A stretch of DNA of 64,000 bases from Euphorbia lathyris (GCF_963576675.1 NC_088911.1:28008501-28072500); one strand, 5' to 3'. Numbered from the stretch's first letter, positions 11,652 through 24,830 are shown. Notes: generated by a model not told the origin, from the sequence alone. Numbers and translations are program-made.

Positions 11652-12168
11652 CTGAATGTTGGTTTTAATGAGAAAAGAAAAACTTGGAGAATTTAAAATG
11701 ATATGGGCACCCCAACCCACCAAACCAATTAAGTGGAAGTCAACATCAAATGTTAATTAGTTGGAAACTGGGAAACCTTGTAATTAATTATTTGATTATT
11801 GAATAATAATGGGATTTTGTTGCCATGTTGGAGCTTTCCACTTCAAATTAACATTTTCTAATTAACAGAACTGATAATAACATTCAACTAACCATTTTTT
11901 TTAATACAATGAAAAATATAATTTGTTATATACCGACTTCCAACATGCATATGTTTCCTTTATGAATGTGTAATAAAATAAAATTTAACTTCTAAAAAGT
12001 TATAGTTTAATTAGTATATTATTGTTATATAATTTATTTTATATTTATTATTTAATATCACAAACAAATGTTATAATTTTAATTCGATTTGGAGAACTGG
12101 TTTTGAAAGAGCATTTGATCCTTATATTCGGATTGGTGGGTTATTCATGCTGACATGACAATATTTTT
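11652..12168. other. AT-rich intergenic sequence, nothing recognised
   Basis: No open frame or repeat structure can be supported here. Confidence 0.4.
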
Positions 12169-13022
12169 CTAAGAATTGGAGGTTGAAAACTTTACTCCGG
12201 TTCCCATATGGGCTAGTCGTTGTGACAAAAAAAATAGTTTTGGTGAAAAGTTTATCAGTGAAAAACACACTCTGACATTTGAAATAACGGATGGAAGAAC
12301 TTGCTTGAACTTGTTAGCCAATATTTTCGGCCTGAGATCAAAAGCATTCTCTACATCAACTTTTTTTTTATCACTACAATAAGAGTATCGTTGAGCCCCG
12401 AAAGTATTTGAGAAGTATTTAGAACTGACAGTCATGTACTTACCACACCGGATCCCACTATATGCCAAAAGTGGTGGAAAAAAGTCGTGTTCAATCCATT
12501 TGGTCCTAGACTCTTGTCCAGGTGCATCGAGAAACATATCGATCGAACCTCCTCTACTAAAAACGGATGAAGTAGGAATTCATTATGAGAAGACACTTAT
12601 GTGGAGTTAGAGACAAAATATCATCAGCATCACTACCTCAAGCGGTGAAAATATCTTGGAAATAGCCTGTTAATACTCCCTCTAATTCACTGTCCCACCC
12701 GCACCAATTACCTTCATTGTTCCTCAGTTTAGAAAATGAGTTATGATTTTTCCGAGCTGAAGCGTAAGTGATATCAGAATATCATAATCTTTCTTGTAAA
12801 CAGTTTCCAGTGACATGATAACACAGTAAACGGTTAGACAGGGACCGGAGTCCAGTGAACTCTCTCCGATGCTTAAGTTAGTGAGGTATCTAGAAAAGAA
12901 TACCAACTTGAAACTAGTTTAGTAAGAGAGAATGAATAGTTAATTGCGTACATGTGGCTCTAACTTTTGACTTATTTATAAGCAAATATTATTTACAAGT
13001 GGGCATGTGTTATGTAAACGTG
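12169..13022 (-). repeat. Decayed gypsy-like LTR and leader remnant
   Basis: On the minus strand, 13022-12800 carries a CTTATAAATAAGTC promoter-like motif and then CTCACTAACTTAAGCATCGG, the motif seen before the LTR end of Tat-like gypsy elements. A run ATTGGTGCGGGTGGGACA near 12690-12710 resembles a mutated primer-binding region. A 122-codon minus frame (12537-12169) follows without a recognisable domain. The segment 12791-13027 is repeated at 51765-52001. Confidence 0.4.
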
Positions 13023-13027
13023 TCCGC
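12791..13027 (+). repeat. Left flank of composite, duplicated at 51765-52001
   Basis: These about 237 bases of non-element flank occur again immediately before the right-hand LTR, with one difference noticed by eye (GAAACTAG versus GAAACCAG). An LTR element does not copy its flank when it inserts, so this needs a separate duplication or an assembly join. Confidence 0.9.
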
Positions 13028-14359
13028 TGTTGAAACACCTTTCCACATGATTTTGATTTGACAAAATTATTTAAGTAATGATAAAAATATTCTAACACAT
13101 TAAATTTAAATGCTTTGATTTATTACACTAATGTGTTTGTTCAATGTTGAGTTTAATTGTTTACAAGACATTAAGATTAAAAAGCCCAAAGGCCCTTAAA
13201 GTGAAAGTCAAGTCCAAGTCAACACATCAAGACCATTCGGCCCAAGAGTTCAAAACGTAGCCGTATCAAGTAAAACGACGACTCAGCAAAAGAAGGATCG
13301 AGAAGCCTTCGAGGCAAAAGCTTCAAGTTGAAGCTGCTGAGTTGGACGACAATGCAGTCTGGACAGCGGCAGACAACGATCAACTTCCAGACAAAGTAAT
13401 TCTACTTTGGGTAAAGTTCAGAAGGCGCAGGAAGCTATCTCGTGGACTTTGCCTTAAATGTCGAAACATTCTGTTTCAAGGACAAAAAGCTGCCGTGGAC
13501 AGAAGATGCGTGAATCCTATTGGCCAACGACGCTGAGCACGCCCAGAGTGACAACGACAGGAAGCCGTTTCCCTCCAACGGTTATTTCGAAATTCGAAAT
13601 GACCAGGTGCCTCAAGTGTCACTATATAAAGACCATCCATTTGCTTCAATCGATGCAGATCTTCAATTAGTCGAAACGCTGACCAAATTCATACTTGAAG
13701 TTTCTGTGAGAAAAGCAAAGCAAATACCTTACACCAATTTCTATATTATTGTGTAAAAGTCTAGAGTGATTTTCAATCATCTAAAGTGTCTTAGCAATTG
13801 TTGTTTAGGGCAAACACTTTATCATTTCTAGAAGAATAGAAAGGAGAGGCTGAGTACTCGGTTATAGTACTCAGCGGTAGATATAGGAGTGAGTAGAGGT
13901 ATACAGGAAGGTACTCTTGTTATACTCAGCTTCTATCTGTAAAAGGTTTCGTGCTCTACCTTTAAAGAGCTCAGTAGAGAATTCAAAAAGCTCGGAACGA
14001 GTTTCGAGGACTGGACGTAGGCGGAGAGGCCGAACCAGGATAAGTCTGCTGAGTAATATCTTTCTAATCCTTAAACTCCTTTAATATATATTGCTTGCTA
14101 TAAAACTGACTAAGTAAAGAACTCACGCTGAGTTAAGTCTACTAAGAAGCTGAGTTCAGGAATAGACTCTAAGTGCTATTTCCTGACTCAAGTAAAGAAG
14201 CAGACTTAGTCACAAGTTGACTAAGCTTGTGTCTTGAATCTACTTAGTGACGCTGTGTAAACCTTTTCATAAGAAAAGAAGTCAGCCTTAACGGACAAAA
14301 TTTTAAATAGTTCCTATCCCCCCTTTGGAACTAACTTGTCACGTTATAAGGGACCAACA
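13028..14359 (+). repeat. Copia copy A 5' LTR
   Basis: It runs from TGTTGAAACACC to GGGACCAACA (1332 bp) and is followed by the primer-binding site. It is nearly the same as 52002-53335 (about 18-20 differences by eye). A TATA box TATATAAA lies at 13623-13630. Short open frames within it are chance. Confidence 0.95.
13623..13630 (+). promoter_or_regulatory. TATA box of copy A LTR
   Basis: TATATAAA in the middle of the LTR, where the RNA polymerase II promoter of a copia element is expected. The equivalent in the right LTR is at 52597-52604. Confidence 0.6.
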
Positions 14360-14361
14360 AG

Positions 14362-14373
14362 TGGTATCAGAGC
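14362..14373 (+). promoter_or_regulatory. Primer-binding site, initiator Met-tRNA
   Basis: TGGTATCAGAGC, complementary to the 3' end of plant initiator tRNA-Met, lies two bases after the LTR. This is the standard minus-strand primer site of copia elements. Confidence 0.9.
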
Positions 14374-14421
14374 TTGAAAGCTCACTGTGCAAGGTTTAAC
14401 TACCTTGAGCTGATCCCCACT

Positions 14422-15543
14422 ATGGCTGAGAACAGCACTCGGTTTCTCCCAGGAAATCTGACAACTCAGATTTTACCTGAGGGTCTGTCCATAACTCGGC
14501 CTCCTCTATTCTTCGGTTCTAACTATACCTTTTGGAAGAATACAATGAAAAATTTCATTCAGGCAACAAATATGAGTGCATGGCTATCTATAGTCCAAGG
14601 CCCATTTGTTCCTGTTGAAACTATTGATGGCCAAATGGTTGTCAAAGCTGAGACTAGATGGACAGAGGATGATCTCAAGAAGCTACAAAATCATGCTTCG
14701 GCTATAAACATGCTTCACTGTGCTTTAGATGCTGCAGAATACAACAAGATTTCAGGTTGTGAGTCAGCGCAGGAGATTTGGAAGAAGCTGGAGGTCACCT
14801 ATGAAGGAACCAATAAGGTGAAGGAATCCAAGGTCAACCAGCACATGAGGTTGTACGAGCTGTTTGAAATGAATGATGATGAAGGAATCTCTGACATGAA
14901 CGCAAGGTTCACAAACATAATCAACGAGCTCAAGAGACTTGGAAAGATCTTCACTGAGGAAGAGCAAGACAAGAAGATTCTTAAGAGTCTTCCTAAAAGC
15001 TGGCAAGCAAAGAAAACTGTTGTTGAGGAAGCTCAAGACTTAACCACCTACAAGTATGATGAACTCATTCGCTCGCTGCTGACCCACGACATATCAATGA
15101 AGAACTTCGAGGTGAAGGAAAAGTCTGAAGATAAGAAGCAAAAGTCTCTTGTCATGAAAGCTGACTCCACTGATGGGAGCTCAACAGACGATGAAGAAAT
15201 GGCTATGTTCACTAGAAAGATGAAAAGGCTGTTCAGAAAGAATGACAAATATTCTAAGAAGCCTTACAAGAAGTTTGATAAGCACAAAGCTGATTCCAGC
15301 GACAGCAAGTACAAGAAGGACAGCTCAAAGCCCATTACATGCTTTGAATATCATCAAACTGGCCATATCAAGTCAAGCTGTCCCACGCCGAGGAAAGAAA
15401 GAAAGAACAGCAAGAAGGCAATGGTGGCAACTTGGAGCGACAGTGATGAGTCTTCATCATCAGAAGCTGATGCCACTGAGTCAGCAAAGATTTGTTTCAT
15501 GGCTGACGAACTTGCTGAGCCATGTGTTTCTGAGCATGCTGAC
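14422..15543 (+). pseudogene. Copy A gag, first part
   Basis: I start at the ATG at 14422 (MAENSTRFLPGN), matching the start in copies B and C. Codons upstream read from a TTG and are leader. The protein has a copia gag_2 core (WKNTMKNFIQATN onward). The first CCHC knuckle is damaged: its second Cys is Tyr (CFEYHQTGH). The frame is interrupted after 15543 by the Athila element and resumes at 28154 in the same frame. The extra codons after 15543 in the open frame are Athila LTR sequence. Gag would form the virus-like particle in the cytoplasm. Confidence 0.9.
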
Positions 15544-16861
15544 TGTGAAGCCCAAAATATACCTAAAATATCATTAACATTTACATCATTTTTATTACAA
15601 ATTTATGTTGTTTATATCTGTTTAGATTACTTTTACTCTCGAATATCTTTCTTTCTTGCAAGGTACCTAAATATTTGGTAAAATCCAAATAGGAACGAAA
15701 AAGGATCAAAAACAGAAGAAAAACCCTACCAAAGGAGTCAAAGACGACGTAAATCGAAAGCATCAAGTCGAGGACACGAACGAAAGCAAAGAAGTGAGAA
15801 AACTCACCGTGCCACGACAGTGAATCCCCAACCCGCGACCGCGACACGCGTGGTTTAGCCATTTCTCCCCTTCGTCCAACGTTCAACTTAATGCTACGTC
15901 ATTCACGGCCGAGGATTCCTATCCTCGGTAAGTGCAGAAAATTTGCCAAAAGCATTTAACACATGCTGAGATCCAAGAAACGCGTTCGTTCAAGTGGATA
16001 AAGACGTACTTTCACAACGGACACGACTCTTAACCAACGGATACATCACTTCAAACACAACCCTTCAACATCTATAAATAAAGAGTTGATGTTGAGAAAA
16101 AATGCAATGAAATGTTATAATATAGATATAGAATCAGAGCGTAGAACTTATGTCTAAGTTCTAAGTAAAAACATTTCGAGAGTTAGAAATTAGATTCTGT
16201 ACAAAACAAGATGAGGTACACATATTGTTTATAGTTTAATTACAACTCAGTAGCGTTTAGACATTGTTCCAGTTTTAGTTTGCATCATGGTAGTGGCCGA
16301 CCGAATCCCTATTACGAAGTTACAGCGAGAAGATTGAGTAGAGTGTTCGCCCCTGAGCCTGACAACCTCTAAGGAAACCCAAGGAAAGGAACCGATCAAA
16401 CCGTTCACTTGCACGCCCTCGAAGAACTCGATGCTCCATGTTCTCTGTAAACTTGTATCAATTTATATTTCATCTAATAAAGTCCGTTCTATTTGACAAA
16501 TCGTTATGCAGCACTTATGGTAACCAATCCAATATAAGTGAGGCTGGTGTTTTCATTAATACGCAGTTGAATTCAAAATCATTACAAGGAAACTTTGTTG
16601 AACACTTAGGCAAATTATCATCTCGAAAGAGTTTTAATTTGAGTAAGGGCAACTATCCCGAAAGGGTTTTGTCGCGTTCAAAGCCAATTAATTAGAGGTT
16701 CCGTCATTTATTTCATCATCATAATTGATACAAAGTTTAAGTTGTTTTCTTTGCTTAATGCAAATGAATACATTCATTGTTTTTCTAAAAAGTTCTAAAT
16801 GTTCCTGTTTTGTAAAATTCATCCTTCATTTGCTCCGTGCACTTGCGGAAATCGCTCAACA
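15544..16861 (+). repeat. Athila 5' LTR with internal deletion
   Basis: 1318 bp, TG...CA. Compared with the 3' LTR it lacks about 240 bp near its right end: CATCCTTCA is joined through TTTGCTC to CGTGCACTTGCGG, whereas the 3' LTR has the full segment at 27876-28120. A TATA-like CTATAAATAAAG lies at about 16073. Its first 309 bases (15544-15852) are not found in the 3' LTR. Confidence 0.85.
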
Positions 16862-16978
16862 AGTTTTTTTGAAAACAAATGAATGAATGAATGTTAAGTT
16901 TTTTTTTCATTTGTTGCAATATATTTAAAAGTGTTGCAATATACGTTGCATTTGTATTTTTGAAAACAAACAAGTTTT
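16862..16978 (+). repeat. Hairpin-family insertion between LTR and PBS
   Basis: A PBS normally lies within a few bases of the LTR, but here about 117 bases separate them. The segment 16891-16973 matches one arm and flank of the hairpin at 26659-26896, and the CAAGTTTTT phrase appears on both sides. I read it as a partial copy of the same fold-back sequence. Confidence 0.7.
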
Positions 16979-16996
16979 TGGCGCCGTTGTCGGGGA
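16979..16996 (+). promoter_or_regulatory. Athila primer-binding site
   Basis: TGGCGCCGTTGTCGGGGA, close to the tRNA-Asp-complementary PBS usual in Athila-type elements. One base differs from the common TGGCGCCGTTGCCGGGGA. Confidence 0.8.
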
Positions 16997-17167
16997 TACG
17001 CCAAAATTTTTGACAAAATTTTTATTTTTCGTATTTTGTTTTCGAATCTAGGTTTACACATTATTTTTATACAATTTTTATATTTTATTTATTTTTCAAT
17101 TTATATAACATATTTGTTTTCAATTTTGTTTTGAAGGTAGTTTGGCTCGTGTAACCATTTCAAGTTC

Positions 17168-20100
17168 ATGCGTAGTTCGCGAAATTCGGGCACGCCACCA
17201 GACCCTTTTGATCCAGAAATTGAAAGAACACTTAAGAAAAACAAGAAAAACAACAAAAACAAAGACAAAACACCCATAAAAACCAAAAAAATCCAGCCAG
17301 AAAATATGGCCGATCCATCGACACTTATGGATTATGCTAGGCCAGGAATGGCCGGTGTAACTAATAGTGTAGTTAGACCCTGTATAAACGCAAATCAATT
17401 TGAAATTAAGCCTGCTTTGCTTAATATGTTGCAAAACAACGTAACGTTTTATGGACTACCTAACGAAAACCCTAATGCACATTTGACAAATTTCTTAGAA
17501 ATTTGTGATACTTTTAAAATTACTGATGTAACAGCCGAAGCAATCAAACTTCGCCTCTTTCCTTTCACTTTGAAGGATAAGGCAAAAATTTGGTTAACTT
17601 CTATGCCTGCTGCAAGATTTGAAACTTGGGACCAATTAGCCCAAGCGTTTTTATCAAAATATTTTCCCTTAGCAAAAACCGCAAGAGTCATCAAAGAATT
17701 GACATCTTTTACACAAAATGATAATGAAACTCTTTATGAAGCTTGGGAACGTTTTAAAGAACTTCAACGTTTATGCCCACACCACCAACTGCCAGATGCA
17801 CTTTTAATGCAGACATTCTATAATGGATTAAATCCTACAACTAGAGGTTCATTAGATGCTATGTCTGGAGGTTTATTTATGAAGAAGACGTCCGCCCAAG
17901 CAAGAGAACTTTTGGAGGAAATGGCAATCAACAGCAGTATGTGGCCCGCAGAGCGTGGACATATACCAACGGCGAAACCATCATCCTCAGGTACATCATC
18001 GGTTAAAGGTATAATGAATCTTGATCCAGTAGCAATGTTACAAGCCCAATTTTCTGCCTTATCGCACAAAATTGATAAGTTTATGGCACCATGCGATCCT
18101 AATGATCCAATCCAGAGAGACATTGATTACGAAGGTATGAATGAGATAGAACAGGTAAATTTTGTCCAAGGACAAAACCAAACTACTAATCCTTATTCTA
18201 ATACTTATAACCCTGGATGGAGAAATCATCCTAACTTTAACTGGAAAGATAGTAATAGTAATAATAATGCAAATGCTAATCAGTATCGTGTAAATAATTA
18301 TCAAAATCAAACAAGAGATACGATTAGCACTTTATCTTCAAAAATCGACAAATTTATAGATGCTATGAATGGAAAGGTAAGTAATCAAGACGATGGTTTT
18401 AAACGGATCAAAAGTAAATTCGATCAGCTTATCAAAAACCAATCATCTAGCATCCATAATTTGGAGGTTCAAATTGGACAACTTGCTAAATCAATTCCAT
18501 CCCGCAAAGAGGGAAGTCTTCCCAGCCAAACGGAAGAAAATCCGAAAGAGCATGTTAAGGCTATCACTCTTCGTTCAGGGAAAAACTATTTAGGTCCGGA
18601 AATGCCCGGAAATTCAACTTTACCTGGAAATGATTTACCAAAATCCAAAGAAGATACGTTAAAACAAAAAGATACACCAATTGACTCTAGTACGAAACCT
18701 TTTGTACCAAAACCACCTTTTCCACACAGGGTCCGAAATAAGGACCATGATAAACAACTTTTATCATTTTTAGATAAACTTAAAAATTTGCATATAAATT
18801 TAACATTCATGGATGCAATTACGCAAATTCCTTACTATGGAAAATTCTTGAAAGATTTAATTTCAAAAAAGATTAGTTGGGAAGGAATTTCATCCATTTC
18901 GCTTACTGAAGATTGTAGTTCGATAGTATCAAGCAAATTACCTACTAAACTTAAAGATCCCGGATGCTTTACCATTCCGTATACATTGGGAAATATGGAA
19001 TTCCCAAGTTGTCTTTGTGATTTAGGAGCTAGTATAAACTTGATGCCATTGTCTATTTTTGAAAAATTAGGTTTAGAAGAAGACATCAAACGTACCAATA
19101 TGGTTTTGCAATTAGCGGATCAATCCACTAAAAGACCATATGGTATAATTGAAGACGTTTTGGTGAAAGTTGACAAATTTATTTTTCCTACTGATTTTGT
19201 TATCTTAGATTTTGCTTATGATGCTAATTGTCCGCTAATCTTTGGTAGACCATTCATGAACACGGGACGTGCTCTAGTTGATGTGTCGGAAGGAAAAGTA
19301 GTTTTACGAATAGGTGACGATAAGATCGAGTTCGATATGAATCAAGCGATGAAATATCCTATGGAGGATTTCGCTTGTATGAAGCTTGATTTAGTTAAAG
19401 AATGTGTTAATGACATTGTTCAAAGAGAAGAAATAATAGAACCTATAATGGGTGAAGAATTAGAAGATAAGGACCCAGAGCCTTTGATTCGAGAAGATGG
19501 ACCAGTTCCGCCTTCAGTAGTAGTTCCACCTAAATTAGAACTTAAAGAATTACCAAACCATCTGAGATACGCTTTCCTAGGCGGAAGTGATACTCTACCT
19601 ATAATCATCTCTAACAAATTAACAGAAAATCAAGAAGAAAAATTGAAAGAAGTTGTTAGAAATAGAATAGGAAGTGTGGGATGGCAAATTTCAGATTTAA
19701 AAGGAATTAATCCTAGTATTGTAATGCATAGGATTCACCTAGAAGAAGATAAGCCACCTAAAGCGGATAGACAAAGACGTTTAAATCCGAACATGAAAGA
19801 AGTAGTCAAAAATGAGATTACTAAACTTTTAGACAATGGAATCATTTATCCTATTTCGGATAGTGAATGGGTTAGTCCAATCCATTGTGTACCCAAAAAG
19901 GGAGGCATAACTGTAGTAAGGAATGATGAAGGTGAATTAATACCTACGAGAACCACCACTGGTTGGAGGGTTTGTATAGATTATAGGAACCTAAATAAAG
20001 CAACTAGGAAAGATCATTTTCCTTTACCTTTCATTGATCAAATGATCGAAAGGATAGCCGGTCATGCATTTTATTGTTTTCTTGATGGTTATTCCGGATT

Positions 20101-22435
20101 CTTTCAAATATATATTTACCCGGATGACCAAGATAAAACAACCTTCACATGTCCTTATGGAACATTTGCATATAGAAGAATGCCTTTTGGTCTATGTAAT
20201 GCACCAGCAACTTTTCAACGTTGTATGACTGCAATTTTTAATGATTTCATCGAAGATATCATGGAAGTATTTATGGATGATTTTTCAGTTTATGGAGATT
20301 CTTTTGATGCATGTTTAAAAAACTTAGATAAAGTTCTTTCTAGATGCGAAGAAACGAATTTAGTATTAAATTGGGAAAAATGTCATTTCATGGTTGACGA
20401 AGGAATTGTTTTAGGTCATAAAATATCTGAAAAAGGATTAGAAGTGGATAGAGCAAAAACTTCAGTAATAGAAAAATTACCCCCACCAACAACTGTCAAG
20501 GGAGTAAGATCATTTCTAGGACATGCAGGTTTTTACAGACGATTTATAAAAAACTTTTCTGTGATTTCCAAACCACTTACTAATTTGCTTAGGAAGGATT
20601 CAACCTTCGATTTTAATGAAGATTGTATTAAAGCTTTCGAGACATTGAAAACAGCTTTAGTTAGTGCACCCATAATTGCTAAACCCGATTGGGATTTGCC
20701 TTTTGAAATCATGTGTGATGCAAGTGACCTAGCTGTAGGATGTGTTTTAGGTCAAAGGAAGGATAAAAGATTACATGTTATTTATTATGCAAGTCACACA
20801 TTGTCAGGTGCACAGTTAAATTACACAACAACAGAAAAAGAGATGTTAGCCGTAGTATTTGCATGTGATAAGTTTAGGTCATACTTGCTAGGATCTAAAG
20901 TTATTATTTATACAGATCACGCAGCTTTACGTTATCTGTTTGCTAAGAAAGATGCAAAACCGCGTCTGATTAGATGGGTTTTGTTGTTACAAGAATTTGA
21001 TATAGAAATTAAAGACAAAAAGGGAGTAGAAAACCTTGTCGCCGATCATCTATCAAGACTAGAAGATGAAAACGGTCCTATAGGTGAAACTGTCGGTATA
21101 CGAGATGATTTCCCCGATGAACATCTCTATCAAGTAGAAAGTATCATGTCACCATGGTATGCAGATTTTGCTAATTATCTTGCAACCGATATTGTTCCGG
21201 AAGGATTATCTTCCCAACAAAGGAGGAAATTTTTCTTCGATATTAAACAGTATTTTTGGGAAGATCCCTTTCTATTCAAATCATGTGGTGACGGGATAAT
21301 TAGGAGATGTGTTGGAGAAAATGAATATGAATCTATAATAACGAAATGTCATTCCAGCTCATATGGAGGACATAATGGAGTTAATAAAACGGTAGCTAAA
21401 ATATTGGAATGTGGTTTCTTTTGGCCTACAATGTTTAAAGACGTTGGTTCATTTATTACTCGTTGTGATAAATGCCAAAGAACGGGAAATTTAGGAAGGC
21501 AAGATGAGATGCCCCTCAAAAACATATTGGAAGTTGAAATCTTCGACATGTGGGGAATTGATTTCATGGGACCTTTTCCGCCTTCCAATGGTAAAACTTA
21601 CATATTAGTAGCCGTTGATTATGTTTCGAAGTGGGTTGAAGCAATTGCAACCCCTACGAATGATTCTAAAGTAGTTGTTAATTTTCTTGACGATATATTT
21701 TGTAGATTTGGTTGTCCTAGATTCGTTGTTAGCGATGGCGGTACCCATTTCATAAATCGAAATTTTGATATGCTTATGAAAAGGTATGGAGTACGCCACC
21801 GCGTGTCAATGCCATACCATCCTCAGTCTAATGGTCAGGCGGAGATCTCAAATAGAGAACTCAAATGGATTCTAGAGAAAATTGTTTCGTCATCAAGAAA
21901 AGATTGGTCACAAAAACTCAATAATGCGCTATGGGCATACCGTACTGCATTTAAGTCACCAATAGGAATGACTCCATATCGTTTAGTGTATGGAAAAGCA
22001 TGTCATTTACCAGTAGAATTAGAACATAAAGCCTATTGGGCTATTAGAAAACTTAATTTTGATTTACAACAAGCAGGAAAGAAACGTTTGCTCAATTTGA
22101 ATGAGTTAGATGAGTTACGACATCTATCGTATGAGAATGCGAGGATTTATAAAGAAAAAGTGAAAAAATGGCACGATGCCAAGATCAAAGTCAAACACTT
22201 TAATGTTGGAGATAAGGTGCTGTTATTTAATTCACGGCTTCGTATATTTCCAGGAAAACTTAAGTCCAGATGGACCGGACCGTATTTAGTCGTCAAAACA
22301 TTCGACTATGGTTCTTTAGAACTTGAGGAAACCAACGGTAATCGTTTCAAAGTTAATGGTAATCGATGTAAAATTTATTACGAAAATATTTCCGAAATAG
22401 GAACTAATTTCGTAACAAGATTTCATGACATATAA
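17168..22435 (+). CDS. Athila gag-pol polyprotein, intact, 1755 aa
   Basis: A single uninterrupted frame encodes all core functions for reverse transcription and integration. Gag (about residues 95-225) has the retrotransposon gag fold signature around [13 protein letters not shown] basic/Asn-rich segment follows with [11 protein letters not shown] (about 345) and no CCHC knuckle. The aspartic protease has [11 protein letters not shown] (about 617). RT has [11 protein letters not shown] (about 935) and the catalytic FMDDFSVYG (about 1036). RNase H has MCDASD (about 1182) and TTTEKEM. Integrase has the H-H-C-C finger (about 1396-1440), the catalytic Asp in GIDFMGPF (about 1462), Asp in VSDGGTHF (about 1521) and Glu in GQAEISNRE (about 1560), then a GPY-type C-terminus without chromodomain. 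Length is normal for Athila. The ATG at 17168 is the first after the leader. It may still be expressible, although the flanks are rearranged. Confidence 0.95.
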   Translation: MRSSRNSGTPPDPFDPEIERTLKKNKKNNKNKDKTPIKTKKIQPENMADPSTLMDYARPGMAGVTNSVVRPCINANQFEIKPALLNMLQNNVTFYGLPNENPNAHLTNFLEICDTFKITDVTAEAIKLRLFPFTLKDKAKIWLTSMPAARFETWDQLAQAFLSKYFPLAKTARVIKELTSFTQNDNETLYEAWERFKELQRLCPHHQLPDALLMQTFYNGLNPTTRGSLDAMSGGLFMKKTSAQARELLEEMAINSSMWPAERGHIPTAKPSSSGTSSVKGIMNLDPVAMLQAQFSALSHKIDKFMAPCDPNDPIQRDIDYEGMNEIEQVNFVQGQNQTTNPYSNTYNPGWRNHPNFNWKDSNSNNNANANQYRVNNYQNQTRDTISTLSSKIDKFIDAMNGKVSNQDDGFKRIKSKFDQLIKNQSSSIHNLEVQIGQLAKSIPSRKEGSLPSQTEENPKEHVKAITLRSGKNYLGPEMPGNSTLPGNDLPKSKEDTLKQKDTPIDSSTKPFVPKPPFPHRVRNKDHDKQLLSFLDKLKNLHINLTFMDAITQIPYYGKFLKDLISKKISWEGISSISLTEDCSSIVSSKLPTKLKDPGCFTIPYTLGNMEFPSCLCDLGASINLMPLSIFEKLGLEEDIKRTNMVLQLADQSTKRPYGIIEDVLVKVDKFIFPTDFVILDFAYDANCPLIFGRPFMNTGRALVDVSEGKVVLRIGDDKIEFDMNQAMKYPMEDFACMKLDLVKECVNDIVQREEIIEPIMGEELEDKDPEPLIREDGPVPPSVVVPPKLELKELPNHLRYAFLGGSDTLPIIISNKLTENQEEKLKEVVRNRIGSVGWQISDLKGINPSIVMHRIHLEEDKPPKADRQRRLNPNMKEVVKNEITKLLDNGIIYPISDSEWVSPIHCVPKKGGITVVRNDEGELIPTRTTTGWRVCIDYRNLNKATRKDHFPLPFIDQMIERIAGHAFYCFLDGYSGFFQIYIYPDDQDKTTFTCPYGTFAYRRMPFGLCNAPATFQRCMTAIFNDFIEDIMEVFMDDFSVYGDSFDACLKNLDKVLSRCEETNLVLNWEKCHFMVDEGIVLGHKISEKGLEVDRAKTSVIEKLPPPTTVKGVRSFLGHAGFYRRFIKNFSVISKPLTNLLRKDSTFDFNEDCIKAFETLKTALVSAPIIAKPDWDLPFEIMCDASDLAVGCVLGQRKDKRLHVIYYASHTLSGAQLNYTTTEKEMLAVVFACDKFRSYLLGSKVIIYTDHAALRYLFAKKDAKPRLIRWVLLLQEFDIEIKDKKGVENLVADHLSRLEDENGPIGETVGIRDDFPDEHLYQVESIMSPWYADFANYLATDIVPEGLSSQQRRKFFFDIKQYFWEDPFLFKSCGDGIIRRCVGENEYESIITKCHSSSYGGHNGVNKTVAKILECGFFWPTMFKDVGSFITRCDKCQRTGNLGRQDEMPLKNILEVEIFDMWGIDFMGPFPPSNGKTYILVAVDYVSKWVEAIATPTNDSKVVVNFLDDIFCRFGCPRFVVSDGGTHFINRNFDMLMKRYGVRHRVSMPYHPQSNGQAEISNRELKWILEKIVSSSRKDWSQKLNNALWAYRTAFKSPIGMTPYRLVYGKACHLPVELEHKAYWAIRKLNFDLQQAGKKRLLNLNELDELRHLSYENARIYKEKVKKWHDAKIKVKHFNVGDKVLLFNSRLRIFPGKLKSRWTGPYLVVKTFDYGSLELEETNGNRFKVNGNRCKIYYENISEIGTNFVTRFHDI

Positions 22436-22599
22436 ATCATTTCGTTTTTCTACACATAGTTATTTATTTATTTATTTTTATTTTTATTTTTATTTTTGAT
22501 TATATCATTTTATGTTAGAAATTTAGATATATATAAAAATATATATTCAAGTCATGATTTTAATTAATTTTTAGGAATTTAATGTAAATTAGAAGAAAT

Positions 22600-22845
22600 T
22601 TTGTGATTCTCAGTTGAGAATTCATATATTTAGAATTCTTAAGAAGGTGAGAAATTTTCTAAACTTATAGAGAATTTAGAATTCTCAGTTGAGAATTTGG
22701 GTAAATCTGGTTAGCTAGGAAAATTTCTGGACTTACAGAGGATTTGAGATTCTCAGTTGAGAATTCTGACTTCAATAGATTTCAATTAGACAGGAAAAAT
22801 TTCTGAACTTACCGAGGATAGGGATTCTCGGTCGAGGATCAGAGA
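22600..22845 (+). repeat. Degenerate 72-bp tandem array with palindromic cores
   Basis: The motif GATTCTCAGTTGAGAATT or a variant recurs at about 22605, 22679, 22748 and 22823 (spacings 74, 69 and 75), each followed by an AGGAAAAATTTCTGAACTTA-like phrase. The core is an imperfect palindrome. It lies in the non-coding spacer after gag-pol. Confidence 0.7.
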
Positions 22846-23209
22846 TTAGGGGTTTTTGACGCCTGATTTCCGCAAGGAAATCAGCGTGTCGCGACCGCGG
22901 GTCAGAATCCTCGGTCGCGACACGCTGAATTTCTGCAGAAATCAGACCTGTGTTCTTCATCTCCAGCAGACACAACTCTTCAGAAACGAAAGATTGAGTT
23001 TATTCATTTTTAAGAGGTCTGATTTCATGCCTTTTCACTTCAAAACAACACCTCTTTTTCATCCTAGGATTTTATAAATAGGTTCTAGAGGTTCAGTTTT
23101 CTGTCACTTTCTTTTTCATCTCTGTCAGAACAATTCTCTGATTTTCTTCCAATTTCCTCTACCCAGAAATTAAGTTCAGAACCTTGCTTCCTTACTCATT
23201 CCAAACACC

Positions 23210-24157
23210 ATGACTTCCACAAACACTCATCCTAAGAAAGTTGTTGCTTCACGCAATAAACGTATTGATATATCAGAGCGTTATGGATGTAACTTTCCTA
23301 TCTTCAATCATGATGAGGGAAGGCGCTTCTTGAAGCTTCGCTACACATTCTTTGTAGGAATGTTATACATGGATGACTTTCTTAACGATCAGTTGGGAAT
23401 TAAAGATGATATGAGTCGCTACATGGAACGTTTAGAATGGACCCGATTTGTTGATATGAAGTTTCCTATAATTGGAGACTGGATATTAGAGTTCTTCTGT
23501 ACGGTTTGTTTTGTTAACAAGCGTCGGGTGCGTCTTAGTTTTCGTCGGGATGGCAAAACTTTCACTTTTGGATATCCTGAATTGCATGCTTGGTTTGGTT
23601 TTCCCTTGAAGGATACTACCAAACGTCATCATGGAAGAGACATGACATCCACTGATATTTGGCGAATGCTCACCGGCATCTGGCCTTTCAACCCTAAACT
23701 TGCCTATAATAAGTCTTTTTATTCCAACTCTATGCTATATTTGCATAAATTTCTGAGTCACAGTCTGTTCGGTCGCACGTTCAGTAGTGTCGTCTAAGAA
23801 ACTGACCTTTATGTCCTTGGCGATATATTTCAAGGCAACGTGGTTGATTCTTCAAAGATTTTGATGGAGGGTCTTGTTGCCGCGTCTAGATCTAAGGCTA
23901 AGAAGGTTGGGTTCGGTAATATCATATGTGGAATAATACTAGGGACCAAGGGAAGTATTTCTGTTCCTTGGAGTGATGCTGAATCTTTCCCGACACTAGA
24001 CTATGAATTTTTAGAATATGAAGGTCTAGTGAAACAAGTTTTTCGATCAGGCCCAAATTTTCTTTCTGCACCAGAACGTCAAGCCTTCGTGCATATGAAA
24101 ATAGACCGCTATAAGGCTAAGAAAATCCCGATTGAAAGGGACGAATTTCTAGCATAA
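23210..24157 (+). pseudogene. Athila post-pol ORF, first paralogue, one stop
   Basis: The start is the ATG at 23210 (MTSTNTHPKKVVASRN). The frame is open except for TAA at 23795-23797, then continues in the same frame to 24157, about 315 codons in all. It is homologous along most of its length to the second ORF at 25166: blocks LEWTRFVDMKFP, RVRLSFRRDGKTFTFGYPE and FGFP have counterparts there. This resembles the Athila ORF-type proteins found in the envelope position. I see no signal peptide and no convincing membrane segment. Function unknown. Confidence 0.75.
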
Positions 24158-24607
24158 CTTTGATTATTTTGTTTGTAAATATCTTGTATATATTGCTAAA
24201 TCAATAAAACTTTCTCTTTTGCATTATATCTCTTTTGATTATATGGAAACTCATTATTCTACACTTATGAATCTATTAAATAAAACTTTAAAGCATTCAT
24301 TACTAATTAAATGTTAATAACTAAGTTCAAATTCCTTAAATAAAGATTCATTTAACTTACATTAATAAATGAACATAAATGCTTCAATTAATTTGAGTTC
24401 CAAACCTTTCCTATTCTTAATTTAACATTCATTAATTAAAGCATTTTCATTTATTTTTCCAATTAATAAGGATAAACCTTTGGTTTTCCTTATCATTTAA
24501 TGTTTTACATTTATGTTTTTAAGTACAGATAACATTTTCAAGGAGTTTAGGATAGAATTTATCAAGAAAGTGCACGAAATGGAGTTAATATGCAGAATTT
24601 GGGTAGC

Positions 24608-24830
24608 CACGAGGTGATCCGCGGCCGAGAATGACTAAATTCTCGGTAACTTCAGCAAAATTCCCCTAAAAATTAAGAAAAAAATTGGCTGAAACACGCG
24701 ATTCGCGGCCGCGGATGCGTGTCCTCGGTAACTTCAGCAAAATCCCTCTAAAATTCAGGAAAAAAATTCGCTGCACAACGCGATTCACGGCCGCGGATGA
24801 CCGTCCTCGGTCGCGACACGCGACGATGAT
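24608..24830 (+). repeat. GC-rich tandem repeat, about 83-bp period, three units
   Basis: Units begin at CGGCCG-containing phrases at about 24621, 24705 and 24787 and each contains TCCTCGGTAACTTCAGCAAAA or a close variant. The same kind of phrase (CGGCCGAGGAT...ATCCTCGGTAA) occurs inside both LTRs of this element (about 15910 and 26955) and near 22900, so it is an element-specific motif family rather than a chance array. Confidence 0.7.

Noticed and set aside
12169..12537. 122-codon minus frame as a host gene
   Set aside because: It follows a decayed LTR and primer-like region, has an overlapping frame on the other strand and no domain; more likely element debris.
13342..13756. Short open frames in the copia LTR, repeated at 52118-52730
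   Set aside because: They lie wholly within the LTR, overlap each other in different frames and have no known domain.
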